Of a stretch of DNA of 64,000 bases, positions 8,084 through 17,143 are shown in pieces. The DNA lies in contig CANMQO010000005.1 of assembly GCA_947500055.1 (NCBI GenBank), positions 286,314 through 350,313 of the forward strand, given 5' to 3'. This stretch comes from an uncultured Paracoccaceae bacterium (GTDB lineage: Bacteria > Pseudomonadota > Alphaproteobacteria > Rhodobacterales > Rhodobacteraceae). The notes beneath the pieces were generated by a model that saw nothing but the letters and a program-made list of their open reading frames with translations, was not told the origin of the DNA and did not search any database. The translations under genes and the position numbers were made by a program. The stretch's first letter is position 1. The number at the start of each line of letters is the position of its first letter.

Positions 8084-9694
8084 ATGATCGGTTTGGATCT
8101 TTCCCCGCATCGGGGGCAGAGGGCGGGTGCGCCGCTTCCTCTGGCTGCCTTCTTTGCCTCTGGCGGGGGCCAGTCAGTGGCGCTGGCCGAAGGTGCGGGC
8201 GATAGCCTGTCCGTGTGGACTGAAATTGGTCCCAATCATGCGGCATGGATGAGATTTGACGGCGCGAACACTGCCACCCGTTATTCGTGGCGCGAAACCC
8301 TGGTGATGGAGCTGCGCAATATTTATCCTGTTGCTGAACTGGCGTTGTCTGGATCATGGTCCAGACTGCAGTCATCTGGTTCCGGCATGTCAGGGAGCTA
8401 TACCGGCAATCGCGCTGTCAGTACCTCTTCGTTAACGGCGTCGGCGTCGGTAACCGTTGATCGGGTCGCCCCCTATGACGTGTGGATCCATTTCACCGGG
8501 CGCACGAATGGTGGGTATTGCCGGGTTGATATCGATGGTGCCCAGTCGCTGGTGAATGAGATTGATGACCCGGCTGGCTTGGGGTTCAAGGCATTTTCAA
8601 CCTATTCCGACGTGGATTTGCAGCGCCGCCAATCAGTCAAAGTTGCCAGCGGTCTGACCGGCGCACATGATATCACTTGTGCCTGCGGCGGTACTGCCAC
8701 CCCTGGTGGCAATACGATCTTGATTGAGGCCGTCGCGATTTCCGGTGCGCTGACCGACCCGCGGATTCTGCCGCCGCTTTGGCAACCGGGAACATCGTAT
8801 GAGATGGGCGACGAAGTGCAGTTTGGCGGCATCTTCTATTCCGCGCGGGCCGACGGTCAAAGCGGCAACGATGGCCCCACGCACTCTGGCGGTATTGCAT
8901 CCGACGGGGCCTTGGACTGGCGTGCGGATGATCGGTCAACCTATCCAATTTTCGTGGCTGTCGATTACCCGTCAGAGCGGGAATATGCCGCCCGAATTGA
9001 TGTCGGCGGAAGTGCGACGGAGATCGGCGGTCAAACCCATGGCAATGAGGTTTTGCAGAGCCGCGTTATCACATTGGATGGTCAGACATGGGTGCCTGCG
9101 ACGAGTGGGAATGGGTTGAGTGTTGGCAGTCAGATTGCGTTTGTCGAAACCATGCAGTGGCAAACCGGCGGCGGTACGCCTGTTGCGGATTGTCAGCTTA
9201 CCCGGAGCATAACGCCAGGCATACTTGCCCATGCGACAACCCTAACCGGTCTTGGCCCGGTCGCCACATTCGAATGGTTTTACGCTGGCATGGTGCCAAT
9301 GGTGGGTTGGGATGGCGAAAGCCGCAGCAATGTGGTCACGACGCTTGAGCTGCCCGGCGCTGCACCAGTGGTTCTGGCTGATTACGAGGGTATCAATCCG
9401 CCAAACCTGAACTTTGCGGGTGCCCAACGCCTTGGAATTACCGCCCCGCTTGATGCTGGGACGTTGGTATACGGGCATGAGGCAGGTGCTTTGTCCGTTT
9501 CTGGCAACGTGGTTAACCAATTCGATACCTTTCTGCGGCCAAATCTGAATGCCACGGTAGCTGGTGGCAGTCTTGATTGGCAGGCAAAGGCCTATGTCAC
9601 AGGCAGTGCAGATGGTGGTTTGACGCTTGGCGATGGTGATACGCTGGGCTTTTTTAGCCGCCATGCGTTGCGTTTGACACCACCTTCGCCCTAG
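8084..9694 (+). CDS. ghsB: GTA head-spike fibre protein homologue (GhsB-like) with CBM5/12-like module
   Basis: This 536-residue beta-rich protein directly follows ghsA, in the position of rcc01080 (GhsB) in Rhodobacter capsulatus. GhsB is the fibre part of the GTA head spike and binds the recipient's capsular polysaccharide. There is no signal peptide, as expected for a particle component released by lysis. Around residues 229-280 the segment W-x3-TSYEMGDEVQFGGIFYSA, ending LDWR, looks like a carbohydrate-binding module of the CBM5/12 kind. The N-terminal 225 residues look like a lectin-like beta sandwich. Assignment rests on gene order with ghsA plus size and composition; an unrelated surface adhesin is the alternative. 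Confidence 0.7.
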   Translation: MIGLDLSPHRGQRAGAPLPLAAFFASGGGQSVALAEGAGDSLSVWTEIGPNHAAWMRFDGANTATRYSWRETLVMELRNIYPVAELALSGSWSRLQSSGSGMSGSYTGNRAVSTSSLTASASVTVDRVAPYDVWIHFTGRTNGGYCRVDIDGAQSLVNEIDDPAGLGFKAFSTYSDVDLQRRQSVKVASGLTGAHDITCACGGTATPGGNTILIEAVAISGALTDPRILPPLWQPGTSYEMGDEVQFGGIFYSARADGQSGNDGPTHSGGIASDGALDWRADDRSTYPIFVAVDYPSEREYAARIDVGGSATEIGGQTHGNEVLQSRVITLDGQTWVPATSGNGLSVGSQIAFVETMQWQTGGGTPVADCQLTRSITPGILAHATTLTGLGPVATFEWFYAGMVPMVGWDGESRSNVVTTLELPGAAPVVLADYEGINPPNLNFAGAQRLGITAPLDAGTLVYGHEAGALSVSGNVVNQFDTFLRPNLNATVAGGSLDWQAKAYVTGSADGGLTLGDGDTLGFFSRHALRLTPPSP

Positions 9695-9757
9695 TCGCCC
9701 GCGCGCCTGTTGCCGCCCGGGCCCCGGAATGGGATCGGGCGGAACGCGGGGGCGGTT

Positions 9758-11809
9758 ATGCGTGGTTATGCGGTGTTTGCAGTCTTGCTGGGTCAGCTTT
9801 GGCCCGGTTTTGCTGCCGCCCAAGAACCCCGGTTTCACTACAACAATTTTGGCGCGCCGGGTCTGATCGAAATGCCTGATGCGAGGTCCGCTGCCGATGC
9901 TGACCTTGCATTTTCGCTTAGTCATTTTGCCGGTCAGACGCGCAATACGCTGACATTTCAAGTCACGCCGCGACTATCGGCCAGCTTTCGTTATGCCGCG
10001 CTGGATGATGTGTTTAGCCCCGATGGCACAGTTTATGACCGCGTTTTGGACCGCAGTTTTTCGCTGCGATACCGTCTGTCCGACGAGACGGATTATCTCC
10101 CGTCCCTTGCAATTGGCGCTGATGATTTTGCCGGGACGGGAATTTACAGCGCTGAATACCTGGTCGCGACAAAGGCGCTTGTTCCCGCCCTGTCCATGAC
10201 CGCCGGGATTGGCTGGGGCAGATTGGCGGGTGTGGGTGGTTTTGAGAACCCGCTTGGTGCGCCGTTTGCTGACAGACCGGCGCAGGAGATCGGGCAGGGC
10301 GGCACCGTCAGAGGGAATAACCTGTTTCGCGGGGATGCTGCCCTTTTTGGTGGTCTTACGTGGCAGATGAATGATGACTGGCATCTGGCGGTTGAATATT
10401 CGTCTGACGCTTTACGGTATCAGGATGCGGGCGTCTTTGATCGCCGGTCGCCGATCAATCTGGGCGTTGGCTATGGCCCCAGTCCGAACCTGCAAATCTC
10501 GGCCCAATATTTGTATGGCAGCACATTTGGCGCGGCTTTGACTTACGTCATAAACCCGGCGGATCCCCCTTTTGGAGGCGGATTTGATCAGGGTCCGGTG
10601 CCTGTGGTCCCGATACGGCCCCTTTCGTCATCGCGTGCTGCGATCACGCGCAACCTGGCGGATGAGGGGCTGCTGCTGCATGCACTTGACCGGCATCCAG
10701 ATCGGATCGCGGTTGAGGTTGTGAACCTGACCTACAACGCGCCTGCGCAAGCCATTGGCAGGGCGGCCCGTGTTTTGGCGGCCCATGCGCCGCCGCATAT
10801 TCGCCGTTTTGATATAGCATTGGTCGAGAGGGGGGTGGCGGGTCCTGCCATCCGCTTGGACAGGGCTGATCTGGTGGCGCGGGAGTTCGCCTTGGATGGC
10901 GCAGCGCAACTATTGAAGGCTGCCCAGATTGCTCCGGCTGAAGGGCGGCCCTCACCGTTGATGCAATCGAATTTCCAATGGGGCATCACCCCTTACATCA
11001 CACCCAATATTTTTGATCCTGATGATCCGCTACGTGCGGATTTTGGGCTTGCGCTGGATGGGTCCTGGTCGCCGGTTGCTGGGGTGCTGTTGTCAGGGAC
11101 GGTGCGCCACCGGGTCTTGGGCAATCTTGATCAGGCCAGCCGCATGTCGGTTTCAGTATTGCCACGGGTTCGGAGCGAATTTGCGCTGTATGATCGGGAA
11201 GGTGACCTGGATCTGATTGACCTGACGGCGGCATGGTACGCCCAACCGGCCCATAACATCACCACCCGGCTGACTGTTGGTCTGCTGGAAGAGATGTTCG
11301 GTGGCGCCTCTGCAGAGTTGCTTTGGCGACCTGAGAACAGTCCGCTGGCCTTCGGGATTGAGGTGAATAGCGTGCGCCAACGCGGCTTTGAAAGCGACTT
11401 CAGTTTCCTCGACTACGACGTCACCACCGGACATGGTTCGGTCTATTGGGACATGGGTGAAGGCTATCATGCGCGGCTTGATGCAGGTCGTTATCTTGCG
11501 GGTGACTGGGGGGCGACGCTTGCCTTGTCACGCGAATTTCGCAACGGATGGTCGGTCGGTGCGTTTGCCACAATCACGGATGTGCCTTTTGATGATTTTG
11601 GCGAGGGCTCATTCGACAAGGGTATCACCATCAGCATGCCGATTGCGTGGCTATCTGGCCGGTCAACACGCAATACGGTTGACCGGACGATCAGGCCGGT
11701 CACCCGCGACGGTGGCGCGCGCCTGCATGTGGAAGGGCGGCTTTATGATCTGACAAATGACCTGAGCGCCGATGCGATTTCGGCAAGTTGGGGGCGGGTG
11801 TTGCGATGA
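9758..11809 (+). CDS. YjbH-domain outer-membrane exopolysaccharide protein
   Basis: This protein of about 683 residues has a signal peptide (GYAVFAVLLGQLWPGFAAAQ) and resembles YjbH, an outer-membrane beta-barrel protein of unknown mechanism tied to extracellular polysaccharide secretion. Early motifs NNFGAPGLIEMPDAR and SLSHFAGQTRNTLTFQ are typical, as are alternating amphipathic strands throughout (SFRYAALDD, LRYRLSDE, HLAVEYSSDALRY). The chosen ATG at 9758 starts immediately before the signal peptide; the frame is open further upstream. Its last bases overlap the yjbF-like gene by ATGA, so the pair is translated together, as yjbF-yjbH pairs usually are. Confidence 0.85.
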   Translation: MRGYAVFAVLLGQLWPGFAAAQEPRFHYNNFGAPGLIEMPDARSAADADLAFSLSHFAGQTRNTLTFQVTPRLSASFRYAALDDVFSPDGTVYDRVLDRSFSLRYRLSDETDYLPSLAIGADDFAGTGIYSAEYLVATKALVPALSMTAGIGWGRLAGVGGFENPLGAPFADRPAQEIGQGGTVRGNNLFRGDAALFGGLTWQMNDDWHLAVEYSSDALRYQDAGVFDRRSPINLGVGYGPSPNLQISAQYLYGSTFGAALTYVINPADPPFGGGFDQGPVPVVPIRPLSSSRAAITRNLADEGLLLHALDRHPDRIAVEVVNLTYNAPAQAIGRAARVLAAHAPPHIRRFDIALVERGVAGPAIRLDRADLVAREFALDGAAQLLKAAQIAPAEGRPSPLMQSNFQWGITPYITPNIFDPDDPLRADFGLALDGSWSPVAGVLLSGTVRHRVLGNLDQASRMSVSVLPRVRSEFALYDREGDLDLIDLTAAWYAQPAHNITTRLTVGLLEEMFGGASAELLWRPENSPLAFGIEVNSVRQRGFESDFSFLDYDVTTGHGSVYWDMGEGYHARLDAGRYLAGDWGATLALSREFRNGWSVGAFATITDVPFDDFGEGSFDKGITISMPIAWLSGRSTRNTVDRTIRPVTRDGGARLHVEGRLYDLTNDLSADAISASWGRVLR

Positions 11810-12387
11810 GGCGCTGGATGATTTGTATGGCGGCGCTGATCGGATGCGCGCCCGGACCTGATCAGGACGTGGCCCGGATACGCGCGGCACTGACCCCCGA
11901 AAGGATAGCGGCAATAGAAGTGCCGATGATCATGGCTGTCGCACCCGATGTCGGCGTCGCAGCGACCCTTTTGCAGGTGGGGCGCAATGGTGATGTGGTG
12001 ACGTGGCAAACCGCGGATGGTGTGCAGCTATCCTTGCTAAATGGGGTCGTCGTTGCGACGCGGGGATTGGGCCATGATGTGATGTCGGTAAATATCGGCA
12101 GCCCGGTGGGCGAAGCTGGCCATTATCAGCGGGTTTGGTCGTCATTGGACGGGGATTTCGGGTTGAATTTCTACCGGCTGAACTGTCAGCGCTGGTCTTT
12201 GGGGATACATCCGAACGACGGCCCTGCCGGGCCGGCCATGCTCACCCGCGTGATAGAAACTTGCGAAGGGCCGCACCGGGATTTCCGAAACAGATTTGAT
12301 ATCGCTGCGGACGGTTTCATTTGGCTATCGGAGCAGTGGATATCCCCCGAAGTTGGATCGCTGCAGATAACGGTTATCAAGCGCTAG
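11806..12387 (+). CDS. YjbF/GfcB-like outer-membrane lipoprotein
   Basis: This 193-residue protein carries a lipoprotein signal with lipobox ALIGC at about residues 9-13. The mature part resembles the YjbF/GfcB (group 4 capsule lipoprotein) family, beta-rich with TADGVQLSLLNGVVVATRGLG as a family-like core (key residues are D-G-x-x-x-S/L-x-x-G-x-x-x-x-T-R-G-L-G). Such lipoproteins work with YjbH in polysaccharide export. The ATG lies within the yjbH stop (ATGA). The gene ends in a CTAG that supplies the stop for it on one strand and for the tyrosine autokinase gene on the other. Confidence 0.8.
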   Translation: MRRWMICMAALIGCAPGPDQDVARIRAALTPERIAAIEVPMIMAVAPDVGVAATLLQVGRNGDVVTWQTADGVQLSLLNGVVVATRGLGHDVMSVNIGSPVGEAGHYQRVWSSLDGDFGLNFYRLNCQRWSLGIHPNDGPAGPAMLTRVIETCEGPHRDFRNRFDIAADGFIWLSEQWISPEVGSLQITVIKR

Positions 12388-14411
12388 CTCTGATAATAGG
12401 CTTTGCCATAATGCCCGATATGGACGCCGCCGAATTGATGCAGGCGCCGCATATCGACGCGTGTCAGCACGGTTCCGGTGATGTTTGCGTTCACGTCGGC
12501 CAAGGCGCGTTTCCCCTCGATCACGTGCCGCTGATCCGTCTTGTTCCAACGCACGGCATAGATGATGGCATCGCTGTATTGTGCAAGGATCCGGGCGTCT
12601 GGGACCGGCAGGACTGGTGGCGCGTCCAGTATGATAAAGTCATAGGTGTTACGCAGCTTCGCGATGAACGATGCAAAATTGGCCGACGCAAATTGGTCCG
12701 CGGGATTTTGCGCCGTGGGCAAGCCCGGCAGGATGTCAGCCGCAAGCCGCGCGTCGCGGGAGATGGCTTGATCAAGTGCCATATCGCCACGGATCACAGG
12801 CCCCAGATCGCGGCTTGTACAATCAAGGTATCGCGCAAAGGACGGCTGCCTGACATCCGCCCCGACCAGCAGAACAGATTTGCCCAAACCTGCAAGATTA
12901 TGCGCCAAAGCGATAGACTGGGTGGTCTTGCCTTCGCTGGCGGCGCTGGAGGTTGAAAGGATCACTTGCGGCACTTTGCCCGGATCGGCGAGGAGCAGGG
13001 AGGTGCGCAAATTGCGGATCGCCTCGGCCGTTGCGGAGGCCGGTTTGGCATTCAGATAATCAAGCAGCCGCCCCGGTTTTCGCAAGGGGAGCCGCGGGAT
13101 TTGCGCCATGACCGGTACACCGATCTTATCGGCGAGCATGTTGGCGGTGGCGAACCCCTTGCGCATGCCCCCGCGTATCAGAACCAGCAAAATCCCCAAT
13201 GTCAGCCCCAGCGCACCGGCGATCAGGATGATCAACACCTTACGCGGCGCAACATATTTGCCGGTCGTGGCGCGCGCCAAAACACGGCTATCGGCATGAA
13301 GCAGGTCCCGCTGCACGCTGGTTTCGCGCAACCGGGCGAGGAATGTTTCGTAAAGCACCCGCGTTGCGTTTGCCTCCCGCTGCAATTGCTGAAGCTGGAT
13401 CAGGCCGGCCGATTGGGCGGCAAGTTGGGCTTCCAGATCATTCTGGAAGACCTTCAGGGCGGTTTCCTGATTGGCGAAGCGCTGTATTTCAGCTTGCAAG
13501 CGCTGCCGGTCTGGCAGGGCGGCGTTGGTGACCGTCGCGGCCATAGTGCTTAGCTTGGTTTCCGCATCACCACGTGCGCGCTGGACATCACGCAAGCGTT
13601 GCCGGGTTTCCATGGATTGACGGCTCAGCGCATCAAGCGCTTCGGCATCATTGGCCCGGTTGGCAACCACGAGATCGTTGATTGTTCTTTCCTTGTCTTC
13701 CAGTTCAAGTTGCAGATCATAAACACGGGCAGCCAGCCAATCGAATGTGCGGGCGGTGACCGCCTGTTTGGCGCTGACCTGATCGTCAAGATATGCGTCG
13801 GCCAGTGCGTTTGCGATACTCGAGGATTTGTCGGGGTTGCCGGTTGTTGCAGTGATTTCAAAGATATAGGTGTCGCGGACCGATCTTACCGTAAGCGTTG
13901 AGGCCAGGTTGTCGATGGTCTTTTCATGCATGGCATGCGCGTCAGGTGGGGTTGTTTCCTGCCCGCTTAACAAATCGCGCAACCGGTTGCGGATACCCGT
14001 TACCGACCATTTTGGTATTGCGGTCAGATAGCGATTGAACGCGGGATCAGCCCGAAGGCCGAGCGTTTCCGTGACCTGCTCAAGCAGGTGGCGCGACTGT
14101 AGCATGGCGACTTCGGTATTCAGGTTGCCTTTGTCTGTCGTGAACCCCACCGTAGGGAGGGCGGGATCAGCGAGTGGATTGCCATCCGTTTCGATTTTCA
14201 GCGTGGCCGTTGCCGCGTATTGCGGGGTGGCAACGGCAAAGGCGTAGTAACCGGCGATCGCGATGAACAAGGTGGCGATGATAAGAACTGTGAGCTTGCC
14301 ATGCCAGATCGTGCGCAACACCCCTTGGATATCCAGGGGTTCGATCCTTTCGACCTCAATCGCGGAAAGATTTTGAACCTTTAGCGCGGGGGCGTCGATC
14401 AGCTTTACCAT
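12384..14411 (-). CDS. Polysaccharide co-polymerase / tyrosine autokinase (Wzc/ExoP type)
   Basis: This 675-residue inner-membrane protein is predicted to control EPS chain length and export. A Wzz domain lies between two membrane helices (about residues 41-60 and 391-413) with a long coiled coil in the periplasm (about 230-370). The cytoplasmic BY-kinase domain has Walker A SAASEGKTTQ (489-498), Walker A' VLLVGADVR (513-521) and Walker B FIILDAPP (592-599). The C-terminus has tyrosines at 668, 672 and 673, a short version of the usual phosphorylated tyrosine cluster. It is transcribed opposite to the surrounding EPS genes, with its own start region near the second CtrA box. Confidence 0.92.
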   Translation of the reverse strand: MVKLIDAPALKVQNLSAIEVERIEPLDIQGVLRTIWHGKLTVLIIATLFIAIAGYYAFAVATPQYAATATLKIETDGNPLADPALPTVGFTTDKGNLNTEVAMLQSRHLLEQVTETLGLRADPAFNRYLTAIPKWSVTGIRNRLRDLLSGQETTPPDAHAMHEKTIDNLASTLTVRSVRDTYIFEITATTGNPDKSSSIANALADAYLDDQVSAKQAVTARTFDWLAARVYDLQLELEDKERTINDLVVANRANDAEALDALSRQSMETRQRLRDVQRARGDAETKLSTMAATVTNAALPDRQRLQAEIQRFANQETALKVFQNDLEAQLAAQSAGLIQLQQLQREANATRVLYETFLARLRETSVQRDLLHADSRVLARATTGKYVAPRKVLIILIAGALGLTLGILLVLIRGGMRKGFATANMLADKIGVPVMAQIPRLPLRKPGRLLDYLNAKPASATAEAIRNLRTSLLLADPGKVPQVILSTSSAASEGKTTQSIALAHNLAGLGKSVLLVGADVRQPSFARYLDCTSRDLGPVIRGDMALDQAISRDARLAADILPGLPTAQNPADQFASANFASFIAKLRNTYDFIILDAPPVLPVPDARILAQYSDAIIYAVRWNKTDQRHVIEGKRALADVNANITGTVLTRVDMRRLHQFGGVHIGHYGKAYYQS

Positions 14412-14458
14412 GTTGAAGATACCTCTGGTTACATGATGCTGAACTCAACACAGAGGAG

Positions 14459-14473
14459 TTAACCTTAAATTAA
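14459..14473. promoter_or_regulatory. CtrA-type box TTAA-N7-TTAA between the autokinase and flippase genes
   Basis: TTAA at 14459-14462 and TTAA at 14470-14473 are exactly seven bases apart. The box lies 48 bases upstream of the autokinase start and 68 bases upstream of the flippase start, so it could serve either or both divergent promoters. Another TTAA occurs at about 14513. It is the second full CtrA-like box in this EPS locus. Confidence 0.6.
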
Positions 14474-14540
14474 TCACAATGAATGACCACTAAATCGGCG
14501 CGGCACATGGTTAACTGCGCAGTTTTCGCGTTTGAGGGTC

Positions 14541-15800
14541 ATGTTCACATCAATCATCAAAAACCTTGCCACCGGCAAAACCGCGCCAGCGATGGTTGTT
14601 CGGATCGGGATAGTTGGCTTGAATTTTACGGTTATGGCTGGACTGGCCGCCTGGCTCGGTTTGGAGGTTCTGGGCCAGTTGATCGTGATCTGGGGGCTTT
14701 CGATGATCGGATCCAGCATCGTGTCATGCGGGGCACCGTTGATGTTGCTGCGGGCCTTGTCGGATGGCGGGCGGATCACCGGCTTTACGATGATGCTATA
14801 TGTGTTGATTGCCCCCTTGCTCGTGGGTCTTGTTGGTTTCGCTCTCCTGCCAGCAGTTCTGCCAGCGCTGCCTTGGCCTGCAATCATTGCGGCTGCGCTG
14901 GCGATACATCTGGCCACCTGTTTGGCCAGCATTATGCGGGTGCTGGGCAGTTTGCATTGGTCGATGATCCTGCGCGACGCGGCGCCGCAATTCGCGCTTG
15001 GATTTGCCGCCATTCTGGCCGCTGGCGACAGCATCGCGATCCTTGCGCAATCCGCGCTGCTCTTGTTCACCATCTGCCTGATCGTGACCGTTTGGTGTGT
15101 TTTGCAAACCGGGATCGGCGCATTGCTGCGCAAGGGCGCGACTGAGCCTGTGCCCCTGTCACTTTGGGGTACGTCGGTTTTGGGCACTGCCCTCGCGCAG
15201 GTTGATATCGTGATCGGCGGGGCATTCCTGTCCGACAGCCAAATCGGGCTTTACGGGCTCTTGCGACGGTTGGCAAATCTGGTTGTGATGCCTGTGAGCG
15301 TGGCGACCTGGGTGTCGTCAGTGCCGATAGCCCAGGCATATGGAACGGGTGATCGCGCGGCGCTTGGACGCGCCAGTCGGCAAGCCAGCCAAGTCGCCAT
15401 TGTTCCGGGCGCCGTTCTATTGGGCGCCGGATTGGTCGCGCTGGCAGTCATGCAGATGCCAGTATTTCAGATGTGGGAAGCAGAAGGGAATTGGGTCTGC
15501 CTGATCCTGCTGGGTGGCGCGGGCCTGCAACTGGTGTTTGCAGCAACCTTTACAGTGGCGACACTTTGCAAGCTGGCCCATTTCGCCGTGTTGGCGCGGC
15601 TATGCAGCATGGTGGTCTATTTGGTCGGTGTCGGGCTGATCCCGATGATGACGCCGGTTTCGAATGCCATCGTCTATTCGGTGGCTTTGACGGCCGGAAA
15701 CCTGCTGCTTTGGGTCGTCGTTCAAAGGCGGTTGGGTGTCGATACATCAGCGTGGGTCTTGCGGCGGCGTCGGGAAGAGGTGCGATGGAATCCTTCCTGA
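14541..15800 (+). CDS. Polysaccharide flippase (Wzx/MATE-like) membrane protein
   Basis: This protein of about 419 residues has roughly 12 hydrophobic helices and the general look of the Wzx/polysaccharide-transport family that flips lipid-linked repeat units across the inner membrane. Examples are VGLNFTVMAGLAAWLGLEVLG early and QVDIVIGGAFLSDSQIGLYGL in the middle, the latter a common flippase motif (D-x-x-x-G-x-x-x-x-x-x-x-x-G-x-Y). The ATG at 14541 follows GAGGG at 14534-14538 rather closely; an in-frame TTG at 14532 is the alternative. It overlaps the polymerase gene by 16 bases and heads the second EPS operon. Confidence 0.82.
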   Translation: MFTSIIKNLATGKTAPAMVVRIGIVGLNFTVMAGLAAWLGLEVLGQLIVIWGLSMIGSSIVSCGAPLMLLRALSDGGRITGFTMMLYVLIAPLLVGLVGFALLPAVLPALPWPAIIAAALAIHLATCLASIMRVLGSLHWSMILRDAAPQFALGFAAILAAGDSIAILAQSALLLFTICLIVTVWCVLQTGIGALLRKGATEPVPLSLWGTSVLGTALAQVDIVIGGAFLSDSQIGLYGLLRRLANLVVMPVSVATWVSSVPIAQAYGTGDRAALGRASRQASQVAIVPGAVLLGAGLVALAVMQMPVFQMWEAEGNWVCLILLGGAGLQLVFAATFTVATLCKLAHFAVLARLCSMVVYLVGVGLIPMMTPVSNAIVYSVALTAGNLLLWVVVQRRLGVDTSAWVLRRRREEVRWNPS

Positions 15801-17143
15801 TCATAATGATGGCGTCGCTATGTACGGCGCTGCCCTTTGCATTGGGTCAGAAATACGGGTTGGTCCGGTTTATTTCGCCCATGCATCTGGTCGCCTATTT
15901 CTGCCTTTTCGGCTTTTTGCTGAAGGTCGTGACCTATGCTTTTGTCCCTGAACTGGCATTCTACAAACGGTTCGTGGACAACCCATGGGGCGACCAACTG
16001 GGGGTCTTGTACCTTTCGTTATTTGTTCTGTTGCTTTGTGCCGGTTACCGGTTCGGGTGCAGGTCCATGGTGCGTGCGGATGGTGCAACGGCGGCCCGGA
16101 TGGTTGCGGGCGGGCTGTCACGGCGAGGGGCGTTGACCACCTTTGCCTTTGCGATCGCTGCCGTCACGATGGCACTGATCCTACGGGCGCGCGGTGTCGG
16201 AGGATTTGATCCGGGGACGCTGAACGCGCTGAATACAGCCAAGCAAATCAACGTAAATGCTGACGGCGTCGGCGCAACATTGGCGGGGATCAAGACGCTG
16301 TTTGTTGTGCCAAAATTTGCCTTCGTGATGCTGTTGGCAAACGGGCTGGCCACAGGGGCAAGACGGGTGTTGGTGCAGGCGGGATTGCTGGCACTGCTGC
16401 TGATCCTGATCGCGTTGATGTCGGGTGACCGCTTTGAACTGGTTGAGTTGTTCATTTTTGGGTTGGCTGTGCACATGATCCTGGGTGGTGGCCTCAGCCG
16501 GCGGGTTGTGGGCGTTGGTGCTGCGCTTCTTTTGCTGTTGGCTGCGATGTCGGTCTACATGACGCAGTTGCGGCTGGGTGGCGGTGCGACAACCTTCGCG
16601 GTGCTGCATCAGATTGTCGGCTCCACCTATTTTCTGGATATCAATGCCGCCGTTATGGTCACTGACCGGGTCCGCCCGGACCAGATGCTGTTGGGGCAAA
16701 GTTATGTCTGGTGGAGTTTCGGTTGGGTGCCGCGGGCCTTCTGGCTTGAAAAGCCTGCCATTGATCTGGGCGTCTTTTTCAAACGCGATGTGATGGGTGT
16801 CTATACAGGCGGCGCATTCAATGTGACTGGCCCGGGCGAAGCGTTCATGAATTTTGGATGGGCCGGGATCGGCGTCGGGTTTGTTCTGGGCTGGATCTAC
16901 CGCAAGGGCGAAGTGCTGTTGCTGTCGTCTGTCGCGGCAATCAGGTATGGCGCATTTCTGCTTTATCCGATGTTGTTCTACCCATTTGTGCAGGCGACCC
17001 TGCAGTCATCCTTTAGCGCCTTCATCGTTGGGGCCGTGGCGCAGTTCATGCTGCTGGCACTGATGATTTGCCTGTTTTTGCCGCGCTACACCCTATGGAT
17101 TTCCTCACGCAACAAAGAGCGGAGCCAGCTTTATGTTACTTAA
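15785..17143 (+). CDS. O-antigen/EPS polymerase-like membrane protein (Wzy type)
   Basis: This protein of about 452 residues has around 11 membrane helices and the layout of Wzy-type polymerases, which join repeat units in the periplasm. These proteins are highly variable, so the call rests on hydrophobic pattern and on position between a flippase and glycosyltransferases. A long loop after the central helices contains MTDRVRPDQMLLGQ-like and SFGWVPRAFWLEKP-like stretches; the latter (W-x-P-R-x-x-W-x-x-K-P) is common in putative EPS polymerases. The ATG at 15785, preceded by a purine-rich GGGAAGAGG, is used; the open frame extends to 15473 inside the flippase gene. Confidence 0.75.
   Translation: MESFLIIMMASLCTALPFALGQKYGLVRFISPMHLVAYFCLFGFLLKVVTYAFVPELAFYKRFVDNPWGDQLGVLYLSLFVLLLCAGYRFGCRSMVRADGATAARMVAGGLSRRGALTTFAFAIAAVTMALILRARGVGGFDPGTLNALNTAKQINVNADGVGATLAGIKTLFVVPKFAFVMLLANGLATGARRVLVQAGLLALLLILIALMSGDRFELVELFIFGLAVHMILGGGLSRRVVGVGAALLLLLAAMSVYMTQLRLGGGATTFAVLHQIVGSTYFLDINAAVMVTDRVRPDQMLLGQSYVWWSFGWVPRAFWLEKPAIDLGVFFKRDVMGVYTGGAFNVTGPGEAFMNFGWAGIGVGFVLGWIYRKGEVLLLSSVAAIRYGAFLLYPMLFYPFVQATLQSSFSAFIVGAVAQFMLLALMICLFLPRYTLWISSRNKERSQLYVT

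Noticed and set aside
8084..9694. Reading the ghsB-like gene as a polysaccharide-degrading enzyme of the EPS locus
   Set aside because: No signal peptide or acidic catalytic pair was found, and the direct coupling with the ghsA homologue fits a spike protein better.
9242..9961. A 239-codon frame on the minus strand over ghsB and yjbH
   Set aside because: It is basic and low in hydrophobic residues, crosses two well-supported genes and has no start signal.
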